Shown piece by piece: positions 31,521 through 38,687 of a stretch of DNA of 39,189 bases. How positions within the stretch are numbered: the stretch's first letter is position 1; each line of letters opens with the position of its first letter. The position numbers were made by a program, and so were the translations under genes. Origin of the DNA: a virus. The notes under the pieces are model-generated. The model saw only the letters and a list, made by a program, of their open reading frames with translations. It was not told the DNA's origin and did not search any database. The stretch is taken from positions 1-39,189 of the IMG/VR virus record IMGVR_UViG_3300031237_000141. One strand, written 5' to 3'.

Positions 31521-31765
31521 GACTTCCTCCTAGCACGATAGGTAGGCCGCGGTTCGCCCCAAACCGAATACATCTCAGGGGCATCCCCATCGGTGGAGAC
31601 GGCAACAACAGCCGTGCCTCCCGAGGCAACCGGGTATTCGGCGCTGCGTGTCTCGTAGATTTCCATGAACAGAGCTGCCGCCTGCTCGGAGTCGAACACG
31701 CCCATGTCGAGGCCGTCCTCGCGGTCCTGGCCGTATTCGGGAAGCCAGCAGCGGAACTTAGTCAT
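31517..31765 (-). CDS. Hypothetical protein, 82 aa
   Basis: Not recognised. Start at the ATG 31765 (MTKFRCWLPEYGQDREDGLD), after discarding an upstream extension that lies in the neighbour's coding sequence. The product is acidic and continues GVFDSEQAAALFMEIYETRS, with a beta-like C-terminus and a basic end RARRKS. The pattern (short enzyme-like beta core plus D-S-E-x-A-A) is common for small phage proteins. It overlaps both neighbours by 4 to 8 bases. Confidence 0.68.
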   Translation of the reverse strand: MTKFRCWLPEYGQDREDGLDMGVFDSEQAAALFMEIYETRSAEYPVASGGTAVVAVSTDGDAPEMYSVWGEPRPTYRARRKS

Positions 31766-32387
31766 GGCTGGCTCCTTGGGTGGTGAGCGCGACCCGTGCA
31801 TCTCTCCCGACGCAGTAGAGCTGGCAGAGTTCATCGACCACGGCCGTGTCGCTGGCATACCAGCGCAACCCCAACTCTGTCATGTGGCCCTGAAGCTGCC
31901 GCAGCATCTCGGCCAGGCCGGGCGCCTTGCCGCCGAGAACCAGCGCGTTGGCCGCCTGCTGGAGCAGACCCGAGTAGTCCACGCGCATGCCCTGATGATC
32001 TTTCGCGAGCAGCGGCACGGCCGGCACAGCCTGGGCTGTTGCCTTCGGGGTGTAGCCGTTTACGCCGTAGGTGTGCTCGCCGATTTCCTCGCCAGTGATC
32101 GCGGCAATCTGCGCCGCGAGCTGGTCGGCCATCTCGTGGTAATCATCGCGCTCTTTCAGCGTCTTATCCCACAGATCGTCATCCGTGGGGCGCTGCGCGG
32201 CTAGTGCCTGCACCTTCTCGTACACTTCGTCCCACGCGGCCCGAACTTCTGATAGATCAGGCTGCGCCCGACCTTTGGCTTCGGCATATTTCCAGCTTCC
32301 GTAGTTTCGGATTGAGGCCAGCAGGCCGCCAAGCTGGTCGTCGGTTTTGAACTCTCCGGCCTGCGGCGCGGCAGCGTCTTCATTCAT
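31758..32387 (-). CDS. Mosaic phage protein, 209 aa
   Basis: N-terminal part acidic and helical: FKTDDQLGGLLASIRNYGSW, then LKERDDYHEMADQLAAQIAAI. The C-terminal 85 residues repeat the module of the 28681-30084 protein: GMRVDYSGLLQQAANALVLG, GLAEMLRQLQGHMTELGLRW and DTAVVDELCQLYCVGRDAR, with drifted DNA. The start is chosen at the second of two ATGs (32390, 32387), which has AGGAG at better distance. It overlaps the previous gene's end. Function unknown. Confidence 0.7.
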   Translation of the reverse strand: MNEDAAAPQAGEFKTDDQLGGLLASIRNYGSWKYAEAKGRAQPDLSEVRAAWDEVYEKVQALAAQRPTDDDLWDKTLKERDDYHEMADQLAAQIAAITGEEIGEHTYGVNGYTPKATAQAVPAVPLLAKDHQGMRVDYSGLLQQAANALVLGGKAPGLAEMLRQLQGHMTELGLRWYASDTAVVDELCQLYCVGRDARVALTTQGASHD

Positions 32388-33078
32388 CATGGCTCCTTGC
32401 CCAATTGCATTCCGCGCAAACGCCGCACTTGCAATGGAGAGTAGGTTGATCTTCCGGCGCGGCACCGTAGCGGGACAGCAGCGCGCGAGCGAAGCCGATG
32501 GAATCGAACTCATCCACCAGCACGCCGCATTGCATGCCTGAAGACTTATAGTCAGCAGCCAGCGCCACGATGTCGTCGTCGCTCGGCCGGGCCTGCAGCG
32601 CTGCATGGGTGGCGTAGCCCGCATCCACCGCCTCGTCGCGTTCGCGCCTCAATTCCCGGATGAAGTCGATGATGATTTCCGGCTCGCCCGTGGCGGCCTC
32701 ATCGTCGGGAATGCCGATGGCTTCGGAGATCGCGGCGAGCGAGGACACAGCCTGCTGAAACATGGCCTTGTAGTCGGTTGGGTCTTGATGCTCTGCCTGT
32801 GCGGCAGGGGCGCCGCTTTGCAACGTGTACCCGTCCTCAAATGCCTTGGCCGGCGAATACGACTTGTAGCCGTCCCGATAGACCACGTAGTAACCGCCTG
32901 CTTCAGGCTTGTGCCGGTAGTACCAGTCAAAATCGACATGAATAGGTGCGTAGCCTTCGTCAGAAAAGCTCATCAGCACCGAATTCTTATCCTCCACGCC
33001 TTCCTTCAGTGAGGCGATCTTCAGCGCCCAGACTTGCTTGTGGCAGACGTAGCGCGGCATTTCTCGATTGATGGTCAT
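32380..33078 (-). CDS. Mosaic phage protein, VCHKQVWAL-type N-terminus, 232 aa
   Basis: The N-terminal 80 residues (RYVCHKQVWALKIASL, GYAPIHVDFDWYYRH, GGYYVVYRDGYKSYSPAKAFEDGY) match, from memory, a widespread small phage domain often found alone or fused, function unknown. The C-terminal part holds RPSDDDIVALAADYKSSG and ARALLSRYGAAPED, shared with the 33081-34103 protein, and ends with HCKCGVCAECN, which has four Cys and one His and may bind zinc. GGGAGG is 7 bases before the ATG. Confidence 0.75.
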   Translation of the reverse strand: MTINREMPRYVCHKQVWALKIASLKEGVEDKNSVLMSFSDEGYAPIHVDFDWYYRHKPEAGGYYVVYRDGYKSYSPAKAFEDGYTLQSGAPAAQAEHQDPTDYKAMFQQAVSSLAAISEAIGIPDDEAATGEPEIIIDFIRELRRERDEAVDAGYATHAALQARPSDDDIVALAADYKSSGMQCGVLVDEFDSIGFARALLSRYGAAPEDQPTLHCKCGVCAECNWARSHDE

Positions 33079-33080
33079 GG

Positions 33081-34103
33081 TCAGCCCTCCCTGGGGCGTT
33101 GGGGAGCGAGGGACGGCGTGCTGGGCATCCGCGCCTGCAATTTCTCGATGTGGCGCTGCTGGGCAGCGATCAGGGCGGCATCGCTCTCGACGCCATAGAA
33201 CTTATGCAGGTCAGTCAGCGGCACGGCTGGCGCCGCCTGGGCTGATGGCTGCGGGGTGGCGTAGACAAGCGGGCGAACCTCCGCGCCGGGCCAGCCCGCA
33301 CGCTGCTGCTCATCAGCTATGTCGCGAGCGCGCGATTCCTTGCGCACGGCGGTCCAGAATGAGAATGAATCGTTCGTCACCTCCCACGCCACCGGCCGCG
33401 CATCCTCTCCGGCCTGCGGCGCGGCATTGTCGCGCGCTTCGTGCAGGTCATTGTGCAGGCCCATCAGCACTGACTCCAGGCGCTGGCCCAAGGCCGTCTT
33501 GGGGTTCGTGTCTGTCCACTCGCGGTCCTCGCAGAGCCGTAGCATCGCTTCGATTTCGGGAATGGCGGCCTGCGGTGCGGCACCGTAGCGGGACAGCAAA
33601 GCGCGGGCAGACCATCGGAACACGCCACGGGTGGATGGCTCCAAGTCCCTGCGCAGCGCGCCTTCTTTCCAGATGGCGTCGATTTCCTCATCGCTCGGCT
33701 GGGCCTGCGGAGCATCCTGTGCGGCAGGGATGCCAAGCACATCGCGCGCCGCCGCCAGCGCCTCCATAGGCGACAGAAGCCGCTCCGAGTATCCGCGGCA
33801 TTCCCCGAAGGACTGCCATGCCAGTGCTTGTGCGAGATCGCGTAGGGCGGCGGCGTTCTGAGCCGGCTGCGGCGATGAAGCAAGTGCCTCGTGCCGATGG
33901 AAATGGAGATCGCCGACAAGTTGCCGAAAGACTTCACGGATAGCTGGGCCGCTAGCTTGACCATGCTCGCTGTCAGCATTGAACAGGTAGCATGAATCTC
34001 CGCTAGGGGACTCCACGCGCCAGCCTTCTGTATCGGAGTCAAATTTCCAGCCATCCGTCAGCCCATGTGCCAACGAGGCGGCTTGTTTCTGTTCTTCGCT
34101 CAT
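33081..34103 (-). CDS. Mosaic phage protein, 340 aa
   Basis: No named domain, but parts recur elsewhere. QPSDEEIDAIWKEGALRRD and ARALLSRYGAAPQ (about 135-175) recur in the 32380-33078 protein, and the A-P-Q-A-G-E linker recurs in the 31758-32387 protein. A further piece DARPVAWEVTNDSFSFWTA with LVYATPQP (about 235-290) is a motif I recall from many Burkholderia-type phage proteins. GGAG precedes the ATG by 6 bases. The architecture of short conserved segments joined by Ala/Pro/Gln linkers is unusual for an enzyme. Confidence 0.75.
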   Translation of the reverse strand: MSEEQKQAASLAHGLTDGWKFDSDTEGWRVESPSGDSCYLFNADSEHGQASGPAIREVFRQLVGDLHFHRHEALASSPQPAQNAAALRDLAQALAWQSFGECRGYSERLLSPMEALAAARDVLGIPAAQDAPQAQPSDEEIDAIWKEGALRRDLEPSTRGVFRWSARALLSRYGAAPQAAIPEIEAMLRLCEDREWTDTNPKTALGQRLESVLMGLHNDLHEARDNAAPQAGEDARPVAWEVTNDSFSFWTAVRKESRARDIADEQQRAGWPGAEVRPLVYATPQPSAQAAPAVPLTDLHKFYGVESDAALIAAQQRHIEKLQARMPSTPSLAPQRPREG

Positions 34104-34127
34104 CTCACTCTCCGTAGTTTGGTCTTT

Positions 34128-34529
34128 TTAAACCTCTTCAATCAACCAACCGCCGCCTTCTCTCTTCGGCTTCGGAAATGCCACCCGAAAGACGAATGGA
34201 TATTGCTCGGCGGCCACTTTCATCTTCACCTTGGCATCGTCCTGATAGATCGCCTTCGAGCCCTTGCAGTCATGCATCTCGAGTTGACCATCAGCGACCA
34301 TCACTGCGAAATCCACCGTCAGGAACGTGTTGTCCGCGAGCCGAAGCTTCAGACCCTCGAAGCGATACCAGAGCACGGTGCCGGTGTTCCTTAGCAATTC
34401 CAAGTGCTGCGCGTAGGCTGCTTCTGTCCGATTCATCTGGCCAGCCTTGAGCCGGCCTAAAGCGCGCATGCAGGACTGCCCCGAACGTGCTGGATGTGGA
34501 GCATGAAGCGAACCCATTTCTGCGTTCAT
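34128..34529 (-). CDS. DUF1064-type PD-(D/E)XK nuclease, 133 aa
   Basis: MNRTEAAYAQHLELLRNTGTV, YRFEGLKLRLADNTFLTVDF, DGQLEMHDCKG and KVAAEQYPFVFRVAFP together match DUF1064 as I recall it. Catalytic candidates: D73 in TVDF, and D87-C88-K89 in the E-M-H-D-C-K piece, giving the D...D-x-K arrangement of the PD-(D/E)XK fold. Such phage nucleases are thought to process recombination or replication intermediates. GGAG lies 7 bases before the ATG. The start overlaps the upstream gene by ATGA. Confidence 0.85.
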   Translation of the reverse strand: MNAEMGSLHAPHPARSGQSCMRALGRLKAGQMNRTEAAYAQHLELLRNTGTVLWYRFEGLKLRLADNTFLTVDFAVMVADGQLEMHDCKGSKAIYQDDAKVKMKVAAEQYPFVFRVAFPKPKREGGGWLIEEV

Positions 34530-34690
34530 GCCACCACTCCGACTTCCATGCCAAGCGCCCGCTTCGCCATGTCAATGACCGTCACGGTGAAACGCTCGCC
34601 GGCGTTCTCACGCGCAAGGATTTGCCTCGCCCAATCGCGGCCGTCATTGCGATGCTCGAGCATCGTTTCAGGCCATTTCGTCGTCGCCAT
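34526..34690 (-). CDS. Small basic/acidic helical protein, 54 aa
   Basis: ATG at 34688-34690 shares bases with the upstream stop (TGATG), and the TGA (34526-34528) overlaps the DUF1064 start. The product MATTKWPETMLEHRNDGRDW continues to ARQILARENAGERF and ends KRALGMEVGVVA. It has helical charged content and a hydrophobic end. The chain of perfect overlaps on both sides supports it as a real gene even though it is too short to be recognised. Function unknown. Confidence 0.7.
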   Translation of the reverse strand: MATTKWPETMLEHRNDGRDWARQILARENAGERFTVTVIDMAKRALGMEVGVVA

Positions 34691-35401
34691 CATTGCTGCG
34701 CTCCCTTCCGGTATTGCGCAATTCGGTCAGCAATAGCCTGCTTGGCAGCGATGACTGCATCGCGTTCTGCCTTGACTGCCGCATCCCCCGCGACAACGCG
34801 ATCCATGCGCGACAGGTTCATCTTCGCGATCTCGTCCTTCACGCGCTGCAACCCTTCGGGATTACCCTTGACCTTGGTCGGCATCGGAGGCGGCAAGAGC
34901 GCGGCGACATGGGACGCTGGCAGAAGACCCTGACACTTCGCTTCGGCCAGCGCAGCATCGCGCTTGTGCGGGTCGCTGCCGATAGATGGCCACCACTTCA
35001 TGGGGTCGGTTGCCGCGGCAGTGATACGCTGGTATGACTCCTTGAACGCCATCCGCGCCCCAATCTCGTCGCCGATATCCATGACCGGCTTGCAGATGCC
35101 CCACGCCTGCGCGATCTCGTCATTCAGGATGACCGTCTCGGTTTCGTCGCACGCCTTCACGGCGATCGCCCACGCTTCTTCAGCGCCGAGCCGGTCGGCC
35201 TTTGGCTTGAGAATGGCCAGTAGAGACGCCGGGGTCGGAGGGTTACGCGGATCTTCCACCGCATGCCGCAGACAAGCCATACGGAAATCCTCGATCGATA
35301 CGTCGGCGAAGATTTCGAACCACAGCTTCATCGTCTCCGGCAGGTATGGGCGACGACCATAGCTGTCGGCCGTGGCCTTCAGGACATTCGCGAACTGCGG
35401 C

Positions 35402-35418
<17 letters not shown>
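34690..35418 (-). CDS. Putative replication/helicase-loader-type protein, 242 aa
   Basis: The start MHESDKPQFANVLKATADSYGRRP leads to PETMKLWFEIFADVSIEDFRMACLRHAVEDPRNPPTPASLLAIL (about residues 25-68). This pattern of a Leu/Trp helix, then an 'A-x-x-x-H-x-x-D-P-x-x' stretch and P-T-P-A-S-L-L, is the kind seen in phage replication proteins and helicase loaders, but the family is not certain. The C-terminal half has KPADRLGAEEAW-like and basic helical segments. It follows the YdaU-like gene (17-base overlap), the usual phage replication pair. GAGG lies 6 bases before the ATG at 35418, chosen over a longer upstream frame. Confidence 0.65.
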
Positions 35419-36330
<912 letters not shown>

Positions 36331-36334
<4 letters not shown>

Positions 36335-37449
36335 GCTGCGACCTCCAGCGGCAGCCCGGGCTGGCGCGTGCGCTCAGCCTGCAGCGCGATGTACTCGGGG
36401 TTGAGTTCGGCGCCGAGCCAGCGACGGCCGAGGCGTTGCGCGACGCTGGCCACCGTGCCGGAACCCATGAACGGGTCGAAGACGATGTCGCTGGGCCGGC
36501 TGCCGGCGAGTACGCACGGCTCGACCAGCGCTTCGGGGAAGGTGGCGAAGTGCGCGCCGTCGAACGACTGCGTTGGAATGCTCCAGACACTGCGGCGGTT
36601 GCGTGTGTCCACCAAGTCCTTCACTGCCGCGCTGAATGAGGCGTTCTGCTTCGCTCGCGGCTTCGCCACCTTGTCGTAGCCGCGGCCGAAGCCGACACCG
36701 GTACCGGCGTAGCGCCCGGTCAGCGCACGGTGGCCGCCGGCCGACGTGTCCCAACCGGCCGGCACCACTGCTTTCGGGTTGACGCCGGATCCCCGCGCGT
36801 GCGCGCCGCCGCTGACTGGCTCCTGCATGGCGGCGAAGTCGTAGAAGTACTTCTCGTTCTTCGTGAGCAGGAACAGGTACTCGTGCGCTTTGGTGCAGCG
36901 GTCTCGGACGCTTTCAGGCATCGGGTTCGGCTTGTGCCAGATGATGTCCTGCCGCAGCCACCACCCTGCGTCCTGCAGAGCGAAGGCGAGGCGCCACGGC
37001 TGGCCGACCAGGTCTTTCGGCTTCAACCCTTCAATCCGCACGTCGCTGCGCGGGATTGGCGTGTTATCACGCCGGCGGCTGGCGGTCATGCTCTTGATCT
37101 TCGGACCGCCGCCGCGGTGGCCATTGCCGAGAAGCGTCGAGGACTCCGATGGCGCACCGCCGCCGCGCGACCCCGCATAGCTGTCGCCCATGTTCAACCA
37201 CAACGTGCCGTCGTCCGCCAGCAACTCGCGGCACAGGTCGAACACCTCAACCATGTTGGCCAGGAATTCGCGCAGCGTCGGCTCTTGGCCGAGCTGACCG
37301 GGATGGCCGTAGTCGCGCAGGCCCCAGTAAGGCGGACTGGTGACGATGCACTGCACGCGCACGCCGGCGGCGATCAATTCGCGCATGACGGCGCGACAGT
37401 CGCCTTGGTAGCAGTGATCCAATATCAGCGGATCGGGTAACTCGGCCAT
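36331..37449 (-). CDS. DNA methyltransferase (amino-MTase, TSPPYW type), 372 aa
   Basis: Motif IV TSPPYWGLRDYG (37-48) and the S-adenosylmethionine motif I FDPFMGSGTVASVAQRLGRRWLGAEL near residue 325-350 give the beta-class order (IV before I), which methylates exocyclic amino groups (N4-cytosine or N6-adenine; the S-P-P-Y form favours N4-cytosine in many cases). KPNPMPESVRDRCTKAHEYLFLLTKNEKYFYD is a further typical segment. The middle is a likely recognition region. The frame opens at a GTG at 37461; the ATG at 37449 is preferred. It has no adjacent restriction gene. The stop overlaps the YdaU-like GTG start. Confidence 0.88.
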
Positions 37450-37451
37450 AC

Positions 37452-37544
37452 CTAATCCCACGACAACTGATCAACGTTCTGCAACTCGTTCATCCGCTCG
37501 CGTGCGCTTTCAACCTCATCGGCCGAAACTGTTTCCGCGGTCAT
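37452..37544 (-). CDS. Small acidic protein, 30 aa
   Basis: MTAETVSADEVESARERMNE then LQNVDQLSWD. GAGG lies 6 bases before the ATG at 37544, a good ribosome site, and the stop is 3 bases before the methyltransferase ATG. It directly follows the Cro-like gene. Acidic, helical content and position next to a repressor suggest a small regulator or leader peptide, but nothing proves it. Confidence 0.55.
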   Translation of the reverse strand: MTAETVSADEVESARERMNELQNVDQLSWD

Positions 37545-37552
37545 CGCAGTCC

Positions 37553-37756
37553 TCAGGCAGCAGCTGGTTCTGCCAGTTGGGATACCGACTTCATGGCCTC
37601 GCGCAGCTTGGTGTAGGTGCGCAGGTTCACGGATTCGACCTCGCCATTGGCGATGCGAGACAGGGTCTTGGTGCTCAAGCCGGTATCGGCAGCGATCCGC
37701 GTCCAGCGACCGCGTTGATCGGTAAGCCAAGCACGCAGCACATTCATTTCGTCCAT
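37553..37756 (-). CDS. Cro-like helix-turn-helix DNA-binding protein, 67 aa
   Basis: MDEMNVLRAWLTDQRGRWTRIAADTGLSTKTLSRIANGEVESVNLRTYTKLREAMKS: helices 2 and 3 at about W18-A36 (IAADTGLSTKTLSRIANGE) form a classical Cro/CI-type HTH. The size (67) fits a Cro-like protein without a dimerisation or cleavage domain. It is the first gene of the leftward unit, next to the six operators (37777-37837, 37928-37982), and so is the likely operator-binding protein and could repress both directions. No CI-type cleavable repressor was found in the window. Confidence 0.85.
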   Translation of the reverse strand: MDEMNVLRAWLTDQRGRWTRIAADTGLSTKTLSRIANGEVESVNLRTYTKLREAMKSVSQLAEPAAA

Positions 37757-37776
37757 TTGGGAGCCTCATCGTGGCT

Positions 37777-37837
37777 AGACATATACGTCTGAACCATCAT
37801 AAGACAGATTCGCCTTATGCGCAAGACGCAAACGTCT
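37777..37837. promoter_or_regulatory. Left operator cluster, three 14-bp sites
   Basis: Three sites of form AGAC-N6-GTCT: 37777-37790 (AGACATATACGTCT), 37802-37815 (AGACAGATTCGCCT, one mismatch in the right arm) and 37824-37837 (AGACGCAAACGTCT). Starts are 25 and 22 bases apart. The middle site lies exactly between the -35 and -10 of the leftward promoter. Arrangement is as in lambda OL. Confidence 0.8.
37796..37824 (-). promoter_or_regulatory. Leftward early promoter (PL-like)
   Basis: On the minus strand TTGCGC (37819-37824) is followed after 17 bases by TATGAT (37796-37801, 5 of 6). The spacer consists of 3 bases plus the 14-bp operator 37802-37815. It would transcribe the Cro-like gene and the leftward early genes. 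The rightward promoter at 37960-37988 has the same build. Confidence 0.65.
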
Positions 37838-37848
37838 GTGGAGAGTCG

Positions 37849-37925
37849 ATGGAGTTCGGCTCCATGGATTGAGCGGGCTTTTTTTCGTCCTGAAAAACGT
37901 GGCCTATCGGACTCGGCTGTCCGAT
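37849..37925. repeat. Two hairpins between the divergent promoters
   Basis: ATGGAG (37849-37854) / CTCCAT (37860-37865) with a 5-base loop, and ATCGGAC (37906-37912) / GTCCGAT (37919-37925) with a 6-base loop. A T-run of seven (37879-37885) lies 13 bases after the first hairpin, too far for a standard terminator. The second hairpin abuts the right operator cluster. Their roles are open: a regulator site, a weak terminator, or nothing. Confidence 0.5.
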
Positions 37926-37927
37926 TG

Positions 37928-37982
37928 AAACGTTTTCGTCTTATCTAGACACATTCGTCTTGCTATCTAGACGCTTACGTCT
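37928..37982. promoter_or_regulatory. Right operator cluster, three 14-bp sites
   Basis: Sites at 37928-37941 (AAACGTTTTCGTCT, one mismatch in the left arm), 37947-37960 (AGACACATTCGTCT) and 37969-37982 (AGACGCTTACGTCT). Starts are 19 and 22 bases apart. The last site sits between the -35 and -10 of the rightward promoter. Together with the left cluster it makes six sites in 206 bases, as in lambda OR/OL. Confidence 0.8.
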
Positions 37983-37988
37983 TACAGT
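37960..37988 (+). promoter_or_regulatory. Rightward early promoter (PR-like)
   Basis: TTGCTA (37960-37965, 4 of 6) is followed after 17 bases by TACAGT (37983-37988, 4 of 6). The spacer is 3 bases plus the 14-bp operator 37969-37982, the same plan as the leftward promoter. The first gene (ATG 38022) would have a leader of about 25-30 bases. Confidence 0.58.
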
Positions 37989-38021
37989 AGAGCCATCAGC
38001 ACAACACACCCCGGAGCCGAG

Positions 38022-38234
38022 ATGACCACCACCCGCAAATTCGAGAAGCAAGCAGCAAAGGAATCGAAGGACGGCAGCACGCGCTACGTCGTCTATGTGT
38101 TCGACCAAGGCGCAGACGTGTTTGACGGTGAGCAAGCGCGCCGCTATGGCCCGCTGGTGCAGATCGAATCCGCATGGCTGAACGGCCAATGCATCGCCAC
38201 GCTGGCCGCCGCACGCGACCTGCTGGGCTACTGA
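38022..38234 (+). CDS. Hypothetical protein, 70 aa, first gene of rightward operon
   Basis: Not recognised. MTTTRKFEKQAAKESKDGST leads into beta-like RYVVYVFDQGADVFDGEQARR and ends ATLAAARDLLGY. GGAG lies 7 bases before the ATG. As the first gene after the rightward promoter it is the earliest made product of that unit; early genes of this kind are often anti-host or regulatory proteins, but nothing here shows it. A 6-bp hairpin (CATCTG/CAGATG, 38245-38261) follows in the gap to the next gene. Confidence 0.75.
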   Translation: MTTTRKFEKQAAKESKDGSTRYVVYVFDQGADVFDGEQARRYGPLVQIESAWLNGQCIATLAAARDLLGY

Positions 38235-38280
38235 TTCCACGGCTCGCATCTGGCCATCAGATGTATTTCAGGAGAAAACG

Positions 38281-38634
38281 ATGAAGAAGCAACAACTGCA
38301 GCAGTTCCGCCAGGGCGATGTGCTCTGCGAACGCATCGAGAACGGCATCATCCCCGCTGGCGCGACCGAGATCAAGACGGACGGCCGCGTGGTGCTGGCA
38401 TACGGGGAAGTAACCGGCCATGCCCATGCGATCTATTCCGAAGCCGGTGTTCTGCCCGCGAAGTTGTGGGATGCGGGCGCGGAGCGCTTCCTGCAGGTGA
38501 TGGAGAAGACCTCGATCCAGCATGAAGAACACGGCCCGATCCACCTCGAGCCCGGCATCTACCGCGTTTCGAAGTTCGGCGAATCGACCCAGAGGGAATA
38601 TTCACCGGCTGAGATCCGTGGGATCGCCGACTGA
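38281..38634 (+). CDS. Conserved phage hypothetical protein, 117 aa
   Basis: FRQGDVLCERIENGIIPAGATEI, then DGRVVLAYGEVTGHAHAIYS and HEEHGPIHLEPGIYRVSKF, with REYSPAEIRGIAD at the end. From memory, similar short proteins (G-D-V-L, R-V-V-L-A-x-G-E-V-T-G-H-A-H, H-E-E-H-x-P-I) are widespread in phages with unknown function. Multiple conserved His residues suggest a metal- or nucleotide-binding beta-barrel, which is inference. AGGAG lies just upstream of the ATG at 38281. Confidence 0.82.
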   Translation: MKKQQLQQFRQGDVLCERIENGIIPAGATEIKTDGRVVLAYGEVTGHAHAIYSEAGVLPAKLWDAGAERFLQVMEKTSIQHEEHGPIHLEPGIYRVSKFGESTQREYSPAEIRGIAD

Positions 38635-38643
38635 TCAAGAGCC

Positions 38644-38660
38644 AGGGCGCTCAGCGCCCT
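38644..38660. repeat. Perfect 7-bp hairpin before the giant repeat gene
   Basis: AGGGCGC (38644-38650) / GCGCCCT (38654-38660) with a 3-base loop. No T-run follows (CCCACACC), so it is not a typical terminator. It lies between the 38281-38634 gene and the start of the repeat gene and could act as a processing or pausing site. Confidence 0.65.
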
Positions 38661-38687
38661 CCCACACCTACAGAGAGACTAAAAATC

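Noticed and set aside
37502-37792. Plus-strand frame opposite the Cro-like gene
   Set aside because: It is antisense to a clear helix-turn-helix gene, runs into the left operator and has no ribosome site.
37849-37885. Terminator between the divergent promoters
   Set aside because: The hairpin and the T-run are 13 bases apart, and the stem next to the T-run has no partner; kept only as an unexplained hairpin.
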